Below are positions 16,982-25,854 of a stretch of 36,251 nt of DNA, piece by piece. The notes under the pieces are model-generated. The model saw only the letters and a list, made by a program, of their open reading frames with translations, was not told where the DNA came from and did not search any database. The stretch's first letter is position 1; the number at the start of each line of letters is the position of its first letter. This DNA comes from an uncultured Clostridium sp. (GTDB taxonomy: Bacteria > Bacillota > Clostridia > Lachnospirales > Lachnospiraceae): contig CALAAS010000031.1 in the NCBI GenBank assembly GCA_937885015.1, forward strand, positions 1-36,251, given 5' to 3'. A program made the position numbers and the translations under genes.

Positions 16982-17796
16982 GACTCATACTCCTTATACG
17001 CCTTTCTGTAAAAATGCATTAGAAGCCGAACCAGCCAGTCCGGCCACATTTTTTCAAACATGGCTCTCTCATCCTGCGCTCTCCGGTTGTCCTCAATACA
17101 GGCTTTTGTGGTGGCTCCGCTGTGAACCCGGTAGGCAATCAGCGGCCGCTCTGAACAGATAAAACGCCCTGGCTGTCCCGCCAGCTCATACAGATTATCC
17201 CAGTCCAGCGCAAATTCAAACTCCGATGCAAACATTTGCCCCCGAATATTCGCCTTATTATACGTACAAGATGGGCAGCAGATGGAATTTCCAAACATCA
17301 GACAGCTTTTTTTAACCAGCTCTGTCCCGCTGAGAAACCGAAGCCGCAAAGGCAGGCGGAGAATTTTTTTCACCAGCCACACCCCGTTAAAAGCCTCTGT
17401 CCGCACTGTCTTTTCTCCCCCCGTCTCCTCTACCTTCAGCGTCAGGTAATCGCTGGCAAACACCAGAAGATCCGGATATTTTTCAGAGGCGCGAAAAAGT
17501 GTCTCTGCATAATCTTTCCGATACACATCGTCCTGGTGAGCAATGGTTACTAATTGGCCGGAAGCCTGTCCGTAGGCAAACAGCCAATCCTCCCGGATTC
17601 CGCTTTTTCCCTGGCGCACATGGAGCGGAATGTCAAACTTCCGGGTCATTGCCTCAATATAGGGACTTGGCGTGGAAGTACAGCAGATGATCTCCGATGG
17701 CCGCGTCTGCCGCTTCAGAGAACGCAGACATTCCTCCAGGTAGGGGGAATCTCCATAGGCACAAACCGCAAATGTATGCTTCATCCTTTCAGACAT
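16978..17796 (-). CDS. GT2 glycosyltransferase
   Basis: Encodes 272 residues. FAVCAYGDSPYLEECLRSLKRQ is the N-terminal strand-helix of GT2 enzymes, and IAHQDDVYRKDY holds the DD metal-binding pair near residue 88. FEFALDWDNLYEL near 195 is the catalytic-side motif. The C-terminal part is short and basic (FYRKAYKEYES). I chose the ATG at 17796, with AAGGAG 6 bp upstream. A second in-frame ATG is four codons later. It lies between the DUF2142 and rhamnosyltransferase-like genes and probably adds one residue of the repeat unit. The donor sugar is unknown. Confidence 0.87.
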   Translation of the reverse strand: MSERMKHTFAVCAYGDSPYLEECLRSLKRQTRPSEIICCTSTPSPYIEAMTRKFDIPLHVRQGKSGIREDWLFAYGQASGQLVTIAHQDDVYRKDYAETLFRASEKYPDLLVFASDYLTLKVEETGGEKTVRTEAFNGVWLVKKILRLPLRLRFLSGTELVKKSCLMFGNSICCPSCTYNKANIRGQMFASEFEFALDWDNLYELAGQPGRFICSERPLIAYRVHSGATTKACIEDNRRAQDERAMFEKMWPDWLVRLLMHFYRKAYKEYES

Positions 17797-17812
17797 GATA
17801 TCTCCTTTGTCA

Positions 17813-19774
17813 CTACAGACAGAATTTCTGTATTACTTCCAGGTAACAGCAGGCCAGCAGCATTCCCCCCGAAAGGGCCAGCACCAACCCGTAATAATCC
17901 TGGTTTTTCAGGCGTACTGTAATCCGCGTTGGATTAAACACCAACCAAAGCAGGAACAGAAACGGAATGTAATACCGCCCCTGCACTCCATCGATGTAGG
18001 TATTTCCTGGTGTCGTAAACGCAATATACATGGATGTCCATACCAGAACTGCCGTTGCGATACACAGAACCAGGATCCACAATTTCTGCCTCCATTCCAG
18101 ACGTTTTCCACAGGATGACTGTCCTCCTGTGAGGATAACAGCCGCAGAACCCGCGTAAATCAACCACGGAAATGACACCTGCCCCTGATGGCCCAGAAGG
18201 CCCAGCGAATTCTCTCCCATCACATAAGAAGGCAGTGTTCGGATCATATTGGAAGCCAATACCCGGGCATAAGCCAGAGGCTGACCAAGAATATAGGCCA
18301 TCTGTCCCTTTTCGCTGGTATTCTGACCTCTCATATCACCGATATCCCGCGGAGCAATCAGCACCGGCAGGATAAAGGACAGCATCATAAAGCCGCAGAC
18401 CGCCGCAAAGCCCCCTTTCATCAGCAGATATTCCCGCTCATTGCGGAATCTCTCTTTGGGAATCAGGAGACCCACGAGAATCAGCGGCGCATAGACCGCC
18501 TTGATGGTACAGCCCCAGACGAAGGCCCCTACCATCAGGGCGTATTCCTTCCAGGTAACGGTCTCCTCCGTCAGGAGCGCCCGCAGAATACAGGCGAAGG
18601 AAAGCCACAAAAAAGCCGTAACTGTCGGGTCATAGGAATATACCCCCGCCAGCATCATGGGTTCCGGTGCCAGAGCCAAAAATGCCATAATGGCTTTTCC
18701 CACCGGCGTCTTTCGTATGGCAAAGTAAATCACAATACTATAAACCAGCAAGTTGCCCAGACGCCCCAGCTTAAATAAAAAAGAAAACGGAAGATGAAGA
18801 AGCTGCCCGGCCTTCAGAAACAGCGCCTGCCCCACATAGCCGGTGGCTGTTGCTTTATTCAGATCCGTACTCCAAAGCATATTGCCATTTTCATAAACGC
18901 TCTCCCGATCCAGGTAAGCATTCAGCGCCTCCTGCTCTTCTTCACTGCCCGGCTGATTATAAGGCCAGGTGTCAATCCCTGCTGTAAATTCCTGACAAAG
19001 GGCCGGGGAGGCGTCAACCGGAGTCCGGTAATTGGAAATCCAAAAGGCCTGAGAAAAATGAACCTCCTCATCCCAGCCGGTTTTATTGGCCGGAAGCGCC
19101 ACAGAAAACAGCGTTCCAACTGTTAAAGCCAGAAAAAGGAACCCCACTTCTATCTTTGCGGCAAACACAGAGCGAAAAGCTACCAGCACTGCGAACGCAG
19201 CCGCCAGGCACCAGAAAAAAAACAGCCGATACCAGTTGACCGCCGCCCGCGTTACTGAGGAAAAGCCAGTAAAAGAAAGCTCCATACTGTCAAAATCAAT
19301 ATAGGAAAGGCCTGGCTCCCGAAGCATGTCCCGGGTCACATGAAAGTCCACATAATCGGCCTGTCCGAAAACCGGAATCCAGGATTCCTTCAAAACCCGA
19401 CTGTTCCGGTCTATCAGTGTTTTCGCATCCCGTTCCCGGGACTCGCCATACACATTTCGCATTCCCACCCGGACCGTCACATTCAAAAGTCCGTCATACT
19501 CATAGGAATAGCCGAACTTTCCGATATAGCTCCCATCCAGGGGAACATGAAGATATCCGCTGTCCCCAGTCAGGGTAAACCGGTTTCCCTCTTTCTGAAA
19601 TCCCTCCTGGGAAATGTCCTCCCAGGCAATCTCCCGGCGCGTTTCCGCCTTCCATCCGTTGGACAGCAGCGCCGGAACATTCATTAAAAACTCCGCCGCC
19701 AACCCGAACCCCAGCACAAACAATACTGTCAGAAGAACATCCCGCAGCGCCTTCCTGTTTTTCTTTATTTCCAT
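17813..19774 (-). CDS. DUF2142 polytopic membrane protein (GT-C-like)
   Basis: Encodes 653 residues with a short cytoplasmic start, one helix (about 12-30), a large outer domain (about 40-170), then around ten more membrane helices. The motif NKTGWDEEVHFSQAFW, just after a helix, is the DUF2142 hallmark. Its acidic pair beside a membrane resembles the catalytic loop of GT-C enzymes that use lipid-phosphate sugars. With the DPM1-like enzyme and DUF2304 downstream, a role in adding a sugar outside the membrane is plausible but inferred. It could also serve as polymerase, as no Wzy is otherwise visible. It begins 18 bp after the cytidylyltransferase gene. Confidence 0.85.
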   Translation of the reverse strand: MEIKKNRKALRDVLLTVLFVLGFGLAAEFLMNVPALLSNGWKAETRREIAWEDISQEGFQKEGNRFTLTGDSGYLHVPLDGSYIGKFGYSYEYDGLLNVTVRVGMRNVYGESRERDAKTLIDRNSRVLKESWIPVFGQADYVDFHVTRDMLREPGLSYIDFDSMELSFTGFSSVTRAAVNWYRLFFFWCLAAAFAVLVAFRSVFAAKIEVGFLFLALTVGTLFSVALPANKTGWDEEVHFSQAFWISNYRTPVDASPALCQEFTAGIDTWPYNQPGSEEEQEALNAYLDRESVYENGNMLWSTDLNKATATGYVGQALFLKAGQLLHLPFSFLFKLGRLGNLLVYSIVIYFAIRKTPVGKAIMAFLALAPEPMMLAGVYSYDPTVTAFLWLSFACILRALLTEETVTWKEYALMVGAFVWGCTIKAVYAPLILVGLLIPKERFRNEREYLLMKGGFAAVCGFMMLSFILPVLIAPRDIGDMRGQNTSEKGQMAYILGQPLAYARVLASNMIRTLPSYVMGENSLGLLGHQGQVSFPWLIYAGSAAVILTGGQSSCGKRLEWRQKLWILVLCIATAVLVWTSMYIAFTTPGNTYIDGVQGRYYIPFLFLLWLVFNPTRITVRLKNQDYYGLVLALSGGMLLACCYLEVIQKFCL

Positions 19775-19792
19775 TGCTTCATCATCCCGCCA

Positions 19793-20515
19793 TCAATCCC
19801 GAAGAATCTTTTCCACACCCCGATGTTCCAGAATGCGCTCGTAATCCTCGATATAATCCACTTCCGCCCAAAAATTGCCAGACACATCCTCCACATAAAC
19901 CGGTCGTTCCCCGCACATGGCGTAAATTACATTTTCCCACCATACCGAATGTTCCTGCCGGTCAATCATCGTTTCCAGTCTCTGGACAAACTCCGGAAGA
20001 AATGCCTTTTCAAACCGCCCGATCCCGATATATTCGCCGGTAATATCATCGCCGGCCAGCTCTTTTCCGTATTTCTTTAAGATGCCGTTTTCATAGAAAA
20101 ATTTGTAATCCGCGGTCTCCCGGCGGCTCTCATCGGCAAACATGACAGGACTTTTCTTCTCCTCCAGGATCCGATCCAGAAGGCGATCCTCCAAATACAC
20201 ATCCCCATTCATAATTAACAGATCATCGCCGCTAATGAACTCCCTGGCAAACCAGGAAGAGGCGATGCTGTTTGTCACATCGTAAAACGGATTGTAGAAA
20301 AAGGTTACTCCTTTTCCCGCCAATATCTGGCGGATCACCTGCGCCTCGTATCCCAGGACAATTCCGATCTCGTGAATTCCCCTTGATTTCAGAAGCTCCA
20401 CCGTATATTCAATCAGGCACTGTCCCTCTCCAATATCCACCGTACATTTGGGCCGTCCCGACAAATAACGGGAAATCCGCGTTCCCCGGCCAGCTGCCAG
20501 AATCAGTACTTTCAC
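19793..20515 (-). CDS. LicC/PntC-like cytidylyltransferase
   Basis: Encodes 240 residues of the sugar-phosphate nucleotidyltransferase fold. The LILAAGRGTRI loop (4-14) and RPKC (21-24) bind the nucleotide, MNGDVYLED carries one metal aspartate, and AEVDYIEDY near the C-terminus the second. NPFYDVTNSIASSWFA is a stretch I associate with the LicC (phosphocholine) and PntC (2-aminoethylphosphonate) CTP transferases. It starts with GTG, overlapping by 4 bp the stop of an AEP-transaminase-like gene. That order suggests activation of aminoethylphosphonate to its CMP form for LicD. Phosphocholine or phosphoethanolamine remain possible substrates. Confidence 0.85.
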   Translation of the reverse strand: MKVLILAAGRGTRISRYLSGRPKCTVDIGEGQCLIEYTVELLKSRGIHEIGIVLGYEAQVIRQILAGKGVTFFYNPFYDVTNSIASSWFAREFISGDDLLIMNGDVYLEDRLLDRILEEKKSPVMFADESRRETADYKFFYENGILKKYGKELAGDDITGEYIGIGRFEKAFLPEFVQRLETMIDRQEHSVWWENVIYAMCGERPVYVEDVSGNFWAEVDYIEDYERILEHRGVEKILRD

Positions 20516-21603
20516 AGCAGTCCCCTCCTTTGCATATCATGAAATGCCGCAATCAGGCTGTCATTGTCTGCCGGTGTCAGATTTCCAATATGACCAACCC
20601 GGAAAACCAGGTTCGCCAGATCGCCTCCATTGGGACAAACATAAATATCATACGTCTCTTTCAGCTCCTCAAATACTCCATGGGCCGAAACTGGTCTCCC
20701 ATCCGCCCCGATTCCAGTCGGATGAAGCGGTGTCAGCGCAGAGGACAAGGTTTCCGAACAGATCTCAAAAGGTAACTCCGCGACCTTTTTTCTGAAGTCC
20801 TTTGCCAGCGCCCGGATCCGACACTGCTCCGCCGCAAGGCCGCGGCTTTGAACCCCACAAAGTCTGGCATGGAGCTGGAGCAGCACACTGACGGCCGGGG
20901 TAAAGGGGGTCTGCCCCCGAAGGCCGTCCTTTAAATACTCCCGCAAATCAAAGTACAGGGAGCGCACCGCAGTTTCCTCTACCCGATTCTGCGCCCGTTC
21001 TCCCAATACCAGAATTGAGAGCCCCGGCGGCAGCGCCAGTGCCTTCTGAGAGCCGGTTACCATCACATCCACGCCCCATCTCTCCATGAAAAACGGGTCT
21101 GCCAGAAACGAGCTGACGGCATCCACAATCAGGATCAGGCCGTTCCTGCGACAAAAATCGGAAATCAGTTCCATATCATAGAGCACTCCCGTAGATGTTT
21201 CATGTACATTTACCAGAAAACCGGTAAATCCCCCATTTTCCCAGGCATCCAGATCCTCTTTCCGAAGCGCCCTTCCGCTCTCCAAACAAATTTCCTCATG
21301 GGGAATACCATGAATCTCACAGATTTTTCCAAAGCGAGCTCCGAAACTTCCCCCATTTACCACCAGAAGACGATCCCGCTCTGTAAACACATTGATCACC
21401 GCTGCCTCCATGGCAGCCGTCCCGGAACCGGTCAGAAAAACACACCGGGCCCCTGGCTCCGCCTGGGCAAGCTCCAGCATCATCGCCTCGTTTTCCTTCA
21501 TAAGCTCTGAAAAATCAGAGGTTCGGAAATAGGGAATCTCCTGGGCACCAATGGCTCTCGTTTCTTCCTCCATCTGAACTGGTCCCACCGCAAAATTGAT
21601 CAT
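20512..21603 (-). CDS. Class V aminotransferase, 2-aminoethylphosphonate transaminase-like
   Basis: Encodes 363 residues, a PLP-dependent fold type I enzyme. INFAVGPVQM is the typical GPV start, LTGSGTAAMEA (58-68) binds the cofactor phosphate, DAVSS (161-165) holds the aspartate for the ring nitrogen, and K187 in GSQKALALPPG is the Schiff-base lysine. This pattern and length fit PhnW/AepZ-type and alanine-glyoxylate-type transaminases. The coupling to a LicC/PntC-like gene favours phosphonoacetaldehyde/2-AEP. The true start is the ATG at 21603, in a 4-bp overlap with the flippase gene. PEP mutase and phosphonopyruvate decarboxylase are not in the window, so the phosphonate would have to come from another locus. 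Confidence 0.87.
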   Translation of the reverse strand: MINFAVGPVQMEEETRAIGAQEIPYFRTSDFSELMKENEAMMLELAQAEPGARCVFLTGSGTAAMEAAVINVFTERDRLLVVNGGSFGARFGKICEIHGIPHEEICLESGRALRKEDLDAWENGGFTGFLVNVHETSTGVLYDMELISDFCRRNGLILIVDAVSSFLADPFFMERWGVDVMVTGSQKALALPPGLSILVLGERAQNRVEETAVRSLYFDLREYLKDGLRGQTPFTPAVSVLLQLHARLCGVQSRGLAAEQCRIRALAKDFRKKVAELPFEICSETLSSALTPLHPTGIGADGRPVSAHGVFEELKETYDIYVCPNGGDLANLVFRVGHIGNLTPADNDSLIAAFHDMQRRGLL

Positions 21604-22886
21604 CGCAACTCCTCTTTTCTCTTTCGGTACATCCAGAGCGACGTCAGGCCGAAAGAAGCCGTCAGCGCCGCCATCAAAAGCATGTAAGAAAATGCGCCGC
21701 CCATCAGACCGGCCGCCTCCACAAATGGCGAAGAAATCAGAAACGCCACAGCTGCCACCAGCACATAGCCGAGAAAAATCCTTTTCTGCTCCTGCATAAT
21801 AATCAACGCGTAGTAAAACAGGTTCACATAGGCATTGAACGCACCGCCCAGAATGATAAAGATCAGCGCCGGCCTGCATTCCGCCAGCATATAGGAGAGC
21901 CTCGGGTAAAGCCTTGACAGTACCGGAATTCCCAGAATCCAGGCACCGCCCACCGCCAGAACTGTCAGGGCGGCAATGACCACCGCCAGACGGCCGATCA
22001 GCCGGGCAAAAGATGAAAGCCGGTCCTCTTCCCACCGCTGCGACATCTCCGTAATATACGGCCGGATCACAAATCCAGCCACCAGGTTAATTACACTGGT
22101 CGGCATAAAAATCGCGCTGAATACGGCTTGGTATTTATCCGCCAGATTGGCCTCTATGGCATATTTGGCAGCAGAAAACACATAGAAATCCAGAATGACC
22201 GATAAAAACAGCACCATATTTTCCCGGAACAGATGAAATGTGCGCCCTCGCCTTATCTGCCAGTCCACCTGGGGCAGATGGCCGATTACAGATATGTTGA
22301 ACAAAAGCACACCTGCCGCCTGGGCGGCCACGGCCGCCGCACTGGACAGCACCAGCCGACGGGTTGCCCACAGACACCCCAAAAACACGCTGACGGAAAG
22401 GATCGTCCGAAAGGTATTGGATTTTCCCGTCAGGTACAGACGGCCATCCCGCTGAAATTCTGCCTCATAGACATCCGCAAAACCGTCAATGACCTTATAA
22501 CAGACCATAAGAAATACGGTTGCTCCCTTGACCCAGGTATAATCCCGGTTTAAAAATACCACATAAAAAAGACCAAAGGCGAGCGCACCGGCGCAGGTCA
22601 GGATGCGGAGGCGGACGTATTCACCAAAGGTATAGCGTCTTTTGGTATCTGTAATCTGAAAGGGACGCATCCCAAAATAAGCCACCATAAACATATGCTG
22701 GCCAAAGGTAGAATAGGCAAAGGAAAAAATACCGCCTTCATCCTCGCCCACAATCTGAATTACCGCAATGGTCAGAACCATGGACGCCAGGGCATAGAGG
22801 AAACTTCCCAGCATATTCCAGCTCATATTCCGCTTTTCAATCCGGTTATCTCCCCCGATCAAAATCCGCCCCAACTGATTCATCAC
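21600..22886 (-). CDS. Wzx/TacF-type polysaccharide flippase
   Basis: Encodes 428 residues with about twelve membrane helices and a MOP-superfamily layout. The N-terminal phrases RNMSWNMLGSFLYALASMVLTI and GIFSFAYSTFGQ are typical of polysaccharide translocases. It would flip an undecaprenyl-linked oligosaccharide or repeat. It lies between LicD and the AEP-transaminase-like gene, reminiscent of the pneumococcal tacF-licD arrangement, where the flippase selects decorated units. The start is GTG at 22886 followed at once by ATG. GGAGG is 10 bp before the GTG. It overlaps the LicD stop by 4 bp. The same locus also holds an ABC exporter. Confidence 0.88.
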   Translation of the reverse strand: MMNQLGRILIGGDNRIEKRNMSWNMLGSFLYALASMVLTIAVIQIVGEDEGGIFSFAYSTFGQHMFMVAYFGMRPFQITDTKRRYTFGEYVRLRILTCAGALAFGLFYVVFLNRDYTWVKGATVFLMVCYKVIDGFADVYEAEFQRDGRLYLTGKSNTFRTILSVSVFLGCLWATRRLVLSSAAAVAAQAAGVLLFNISVIGHLPQVDWQIRRGRTFHLFRENMVLFLSVILDFYVFSAAKYAIEANLADKYQAVFSAIFMPTSVINLVAGFVIRPYITEMSQRWEEDRLSSFARLIGRLAVVIAALTVLAVGGAWILGIPVLSRLYPRLSYMLAECRPALIFIILGGAFNAYVNLFYYALIIMQEQKRIFLGYVLVAAVAFLISSPFVEAAGLMGGAFSYMLLMAALTASFGLTSLWMYRKRKEELR

Positions 22887-23755
22887 TCTGCATCTTCCTC
22901 CAAACTCTCCGCCGAAAATTCCAGACGGCTGGGCGTATGTGTCTTTCGCTTTTCTTCCGGCGGCAGCTGCATGAAATCTCCGTACATGGCAGTCAGCATT
23001 TCCTCAATATTGCCTGGAAAGCACATTTTTCTGCCCTCAAACATCAATTTTTTAACCGGATAGCATTTTTCCAGGTCCACCACATTCCAGTAGGGACTGG
23101 TATCCGGCAGAAAGGCCATCCGCCTCGTCTTGTACTTATTATATTTACGGCATTGATATTCGCAGTGATCCCGCAGCCATTCTGGCGAAATCCGGAGCAG
23201 GCGCATTCCCCCATGAACTGCACGGCAGACTGTCCAGATCAGCCGGGCCTTCCATCCCTTCTGCGCCAGAGTCGGCTTCGGAATTGCCCGCAGAATCATC
23301 AGTTTGCTGAAAAACCAGGCAGTCCAGGACTGTATCTGGTACAGCACCGGATTATCTGCCACATTATCCAGCACGTAGAGATCCAGAAAAATACCAAACG
23401 GGCAGTCCACATCCCGCATAACCTCTTCCACAAAGACAGTGCCCTTTTTTACCAGTCGCGTCGTCATCAGCGGGTAGGCCGGATACCGCTTTGCATTGAG
23501 TACCAGATAGCGGTCGCTCATTTTTTTCTCCACAATCCGCAGAAGTTTCTCAAAATCCCGCCGCGGCATGGCAATGTCAATATCGTCATCCCAGGGAATG
23601 AAACCCTGATGGCGGATGGCGCCAATCCCAGTCCCTGCGATGCCGAAATATTCCAGATGATAGTCTTCGCAGATCCGGATGAAATCATCCAGGATCGAAA
23701 GAATCTCCCCCTGCAGCCGCTTCAGTGTTTCCGGTTCATAAAATTTACCGTCCAT
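22883..23755 (-). CDS. LicD family phosphotransferase
   Basis: Encodes 290 residues. The LicD/Fukutin-type core is clear: YFGIAGTGIGAIRHQGFIPW followed by DDDIDIAMPR (57-66), whose aspartates bind metal. LicD enzymes move a phospho-alcohol such as phosphocholine from its CDP form onto a sugar. The adjacent cytidylyltransferase should supply the activated substrate. The ATG at 23755 has GAGG 9 bp upstream. A TTG two codons earlier is possible. It overlaps the end of glf by 11 bp. Here the transferred group may be 2-aminoethylphosphonate, by context only. Confidence 0.9.
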   Translation of the reverse strand: MDGKFYEPETLKRLQGEILSILDDFIRICEDYHLEYFGIAGTGIGAIRHQGFIPWDDDIDIAMPRRDFEKLLRIVEKKMSDRYLVLNAKRYPAYPLMTTRLVKKGTVFVEEVMRDVDCPFGIFLDLYVLDNVADNPVLYQIQSWTAWFFSKLMILRAIPKPTLAQKGWKARLIWTVCRAVHGGMRLLRISPEWLRDHCEYQCRKYNKYKTRRMAFLPDTSPYWNVVDLEKCYPVKKLMFEGRKMCFPGNIEEMLTAMYGDFMQLPPEEKRKTHTPSRLEFSAESLEEDAE

Positions 23756-24857
23756 CCGCAAATTCCTCTTTTGCCCGCTTCAGGGCAGATGCAATGACCT
23801 TATCCATATCATAATACTTGTATTCTGCCAGGCGGCCTCCGAAAATCACCTTCTCCTCACTGGCCGCCAGTTCCTGATACCTGGCCAGCAGCGCCTGGTT
23901 TTTAGCGTCATTGACCGGATAATACGGCTCCATCCCCGACTTCCACTCCGCCGGATATTCCCGGGTAATTACTGTCTTTTCCTGATTGCCAAACTCAAAA
24001 TGCTTATGCTCTATAATCCTGGTATACGGCGTCTCGCGATCCGTATAGTTCACAACGGCAACGCCCTGATAGTTCTCCTGATCCAGCACCTCTGTCTCAA
24101 ACCGCAGGCTCCGGTATTCCAGATTTCCATAGCAGTAGTCATAAAACGCATCGATCATACCAGTATACACGATCCGGCCTGCCAGCTTATCCAGTTCCTC
24201 CCGGTGTTCCAGATAATCTAACCCTGTGCGGATCTCGCAGCCGGCCAGAAGCTTTTCAATAATGGCATTATATCCCTCTTCCGGGATCCCCTGATACCGG
24301 TCATTGAAATAGTTATTGTCATACGTATACCGCACCGGAAGACGCCGGATTATGAAACCTGGCAGTTCACGGCAGTCTCGTCCCCACTGCTTTTCCGTGT
24401 AACCCTTGACCAGTTTTTCATAAATATCCGTTCCCACCAGGCTAATGGCCTGCTCCTCCAGATTTTTCGGTTCGCCTGAAACCGCTTTTCTCTGCTTTTC
24501 AATAATGGCTTTCGCCTCGTCCGGCGTGGAAATCCCCCACATTCTGCTGAAAGTGTTCATATTAAAGGGCATATTATACATCTCGCCCTTATAATTGGCC
24601 ACCGGACTGTTGGTATAGCGGTTAAACTCTGTAAACTGATTCACAAAGTCCCAGACCTCCCGATCCGAGGTGTGGAAAATATGCGCGCCATACTGATGCA
24701 CCCGGATCCCCGCCTCCTCCCGGCAGTATATATTTCCGCCAAGAGTTTCCCGTTTTTCCACCACCAGGCACTTCTTCCCGCGCCGAGTCGCTTCATAGGC
24801 GAACACCGCCGCAAAAAGTCCGCTTCCTACCAGAAGGTAATCATACTGTCTCGTCAT
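23745..24857 (-). CDS. glf: UDP-galactopyranose mutase
   Basis: A flavoenzyme of 370 residues that converts UDP-galactopyranose to UDP-galactofuranose. The FAD-binding start YLLVGSGLFAAVFAYEA and the later VVEKRETLGGN are clear, along with HQYGAHIFHT and NSPVANYKGEMYNMPFNM. GYTEKQWGRD and VNYTDRETPYTRIIEHKHFE are further diagnostic stretches. It indicates galactofuranose in the surface glycan. It is the first gene of the operon, with AAGGAG 7 bp before the ATG and a promoter about 70 bp upstream. Confidence 0.97.
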   Translation of the reverse strand: MTRQYDYLLVGSGLFAAVFAYEATRRGKKCLVVEKRETLGGNIYCREEAGIRVHQYGAHIFHTSDREVWDFVNQFTEFNRYTNSPVANYKGEMYNMPFNMNTFSRMWGISTPDEAKAIIEKQRKAVSGEPKNLEEQAISLVGTDIYEKLVKGYTEKQWGRDCRELPGFIIRRLPVRYTYDNNYFNDRYQGIPEEGYNAIIEKLLAGCEIRTGLDYLEHREELDKLAGRIVYTGMIDAFYDYCYGNLEYRSLRFETEVLDQENYQGVAVVNYTDRETPYTRIIEHKHFEFGNQEKTVITREYPAEWKSGMEPYYPVNDAKNQALLARYQELAASEEKVIFGGRLAEYKYYDMDKVIASALKRAKEEFADGR

Positions 24858-24927
24858 CCTTCTTCTCCTTTTATTTTCCCAGGACCAGATCTTTTGTCCA
24901 GTATCACAGTCTCATTCTACTGTCAGT

Positions 24928-24956
24928 ATTCTACTATATTTTAAGGGAAATGTAAA
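24928..24956 (-). promoter_or_regulatory. Main promoter of the glycan operon
   Basis: Read on the minus strand, TTTACA (24956-24951), a 17-bp spacer and TAGAAT (24933-24928) make a good sigma-A promoter upstream of glf. It lies just after the terminator of the preceding operon, so the glycan locus starts as its own transcript. Confidence 0.65.
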
Positions 24957-24990
24957 CCGCAGGGGAAAGGGATGCGCTAAAGTCCATAAC

Positions 24991-25036
24991 AAAACCCCCA
25001 TAATACCTCTCGACTTCTCAATAGGGTATTATGGGG
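24991..25036 (-). terminator. Rho-independent terminator of the ABC/PHP operon
   Basis: A perfect 12-bp stem (25025-25036 with 24996-25007) is followed on the minus strand by G and TTTT. It ends 10 bp after the PHP gene stop. The loop is about 17 nt and the T-run is short, so read-through into the glycan operon may occur. Confidence 0.7.
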
Positions 25037-25045
25037 TGGGTCAGC

Positions 25046-25807
25046 CTATCGGCAGTTCTGCAGCAGCTGTTCATACTTTTCAGCTGTTTCCTTCCGCTCC
25101 AGGTTCAGTACCTGTGCCAGGCCGTCCAATCTCAAATTTAAAACCTGTTTCTCCGGTATCCCGCTTTTCAATATCATATTCTCTGAATACTCTAAACTTC
25201 CAACATCATAAAAAATATGCGCATCACTTCCCGCGATCACAGAAGTTCCGTATTTTTCACATTTTTCCAGCAGAACCGGTGCGTTTTTATCTGCATTCTG
25301 ACGCCCTGAGCGTGCAGAAAATGAGCTGTTATTTATCTCCAGCGCAACTCCCTCTTCTTTTGCCGCCTGGGCCAGCCGGTCATATTCCAGCGGATACCGG
25401 TCATCATCCGGATGCCCGATTATCTTTACATAGGGATTCTTCATGACCCGGATCAATCCATCCGTATTTTCTCTGGCCGTTCCTGCTTTGATGCACGGTA
25501 CATGGAGGCTTGCAATCACATAATCCATTTTATTCAAAGCCTCTTCCTCCATATCAAGGCGCCCCTCCAGATCCATAATATTGGCTTCCACTCCCATAAA
25601 AACACGGACTCCCAAAATTTCACTTTTTACCGCTTTAAAATTACTAAAATAAATCGGCGAAGCGGATCCCGGCATTGCACTTGCATGATCCGAAATCCCA
25701 AGCACCTTTAATCCTTTCTGTGCCGCCTCCTCCACATTTTCTTTCAATGTACTGAATGCATGGCCACTGGCCACAGTGTGTGTGTGAAGATCAAATAAAA
25801 ACTTCAA
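25046..25807 (-). CDS. PHP-domain phosphatase/phosphoesterase (YcdX-like)
   Basis: Encodes 253 residues. DLHTHTVASGHA (6-17) is motif 1 of PHP metallohydrolases, GISDHASAMPG near 38-48 the second, EINNSSF the third and AGSDAHIFYDVG the fourth. These histidines and aspartates bind a multinuclear metal centre. YcdX-type members remove phosphate from small substrates, and some act on cyclic phosphates. Being the last gene of an importer operon with an RpiR regulator, it may dephosphorylate the imported compound. It starts 47 bp after the ATPase gene and is followed by a terminator. Confidence 0.87.
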   Translation of the reverse strand: MKFLFDLHTHTVASGHAFSTLKENVEEAAQKGLKVLGISDHASAMPGSASPIYFSNFKAVKSEILGVRVFMGVEANIMDLEGRLDMEEEALNKMDYVIASLHVPCIKAGTARENTDGLIRVMKNPYVKIIGHPDDDRYPLEYDRLAQAAKEEGVALEINNSSFSARSGRQNADKNAPVLLEKCEKYGTSVIAGSDAHIFYDVGSLEYSENMILKSGIPEKQVLNLRLDGLAQVLNLERKETAEKYEQLLQNCR

Positions 25808-25854
25808 CCGTCTGTTTCCTCCTCTTCCCGTTTTACTTCTGCAGTCCCATCCTT

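Noticed and set aside
21604..22035. N-terminal extension of the aminotransferase gene by 144 codons
   Set aside because: The extension is an out-of-frame reading of the flippase gene, Gly/Cys/Asp-rich. The family begins at INFAVGP, and the ATG at 21603 fits the 4-bp overlap pattern of the operon.
22937..23797. 286-codon open frame on the plus strand opposite LicD
   Set aside because: Antisense shadow of the LicD gene; no recognisable domain or start signal.
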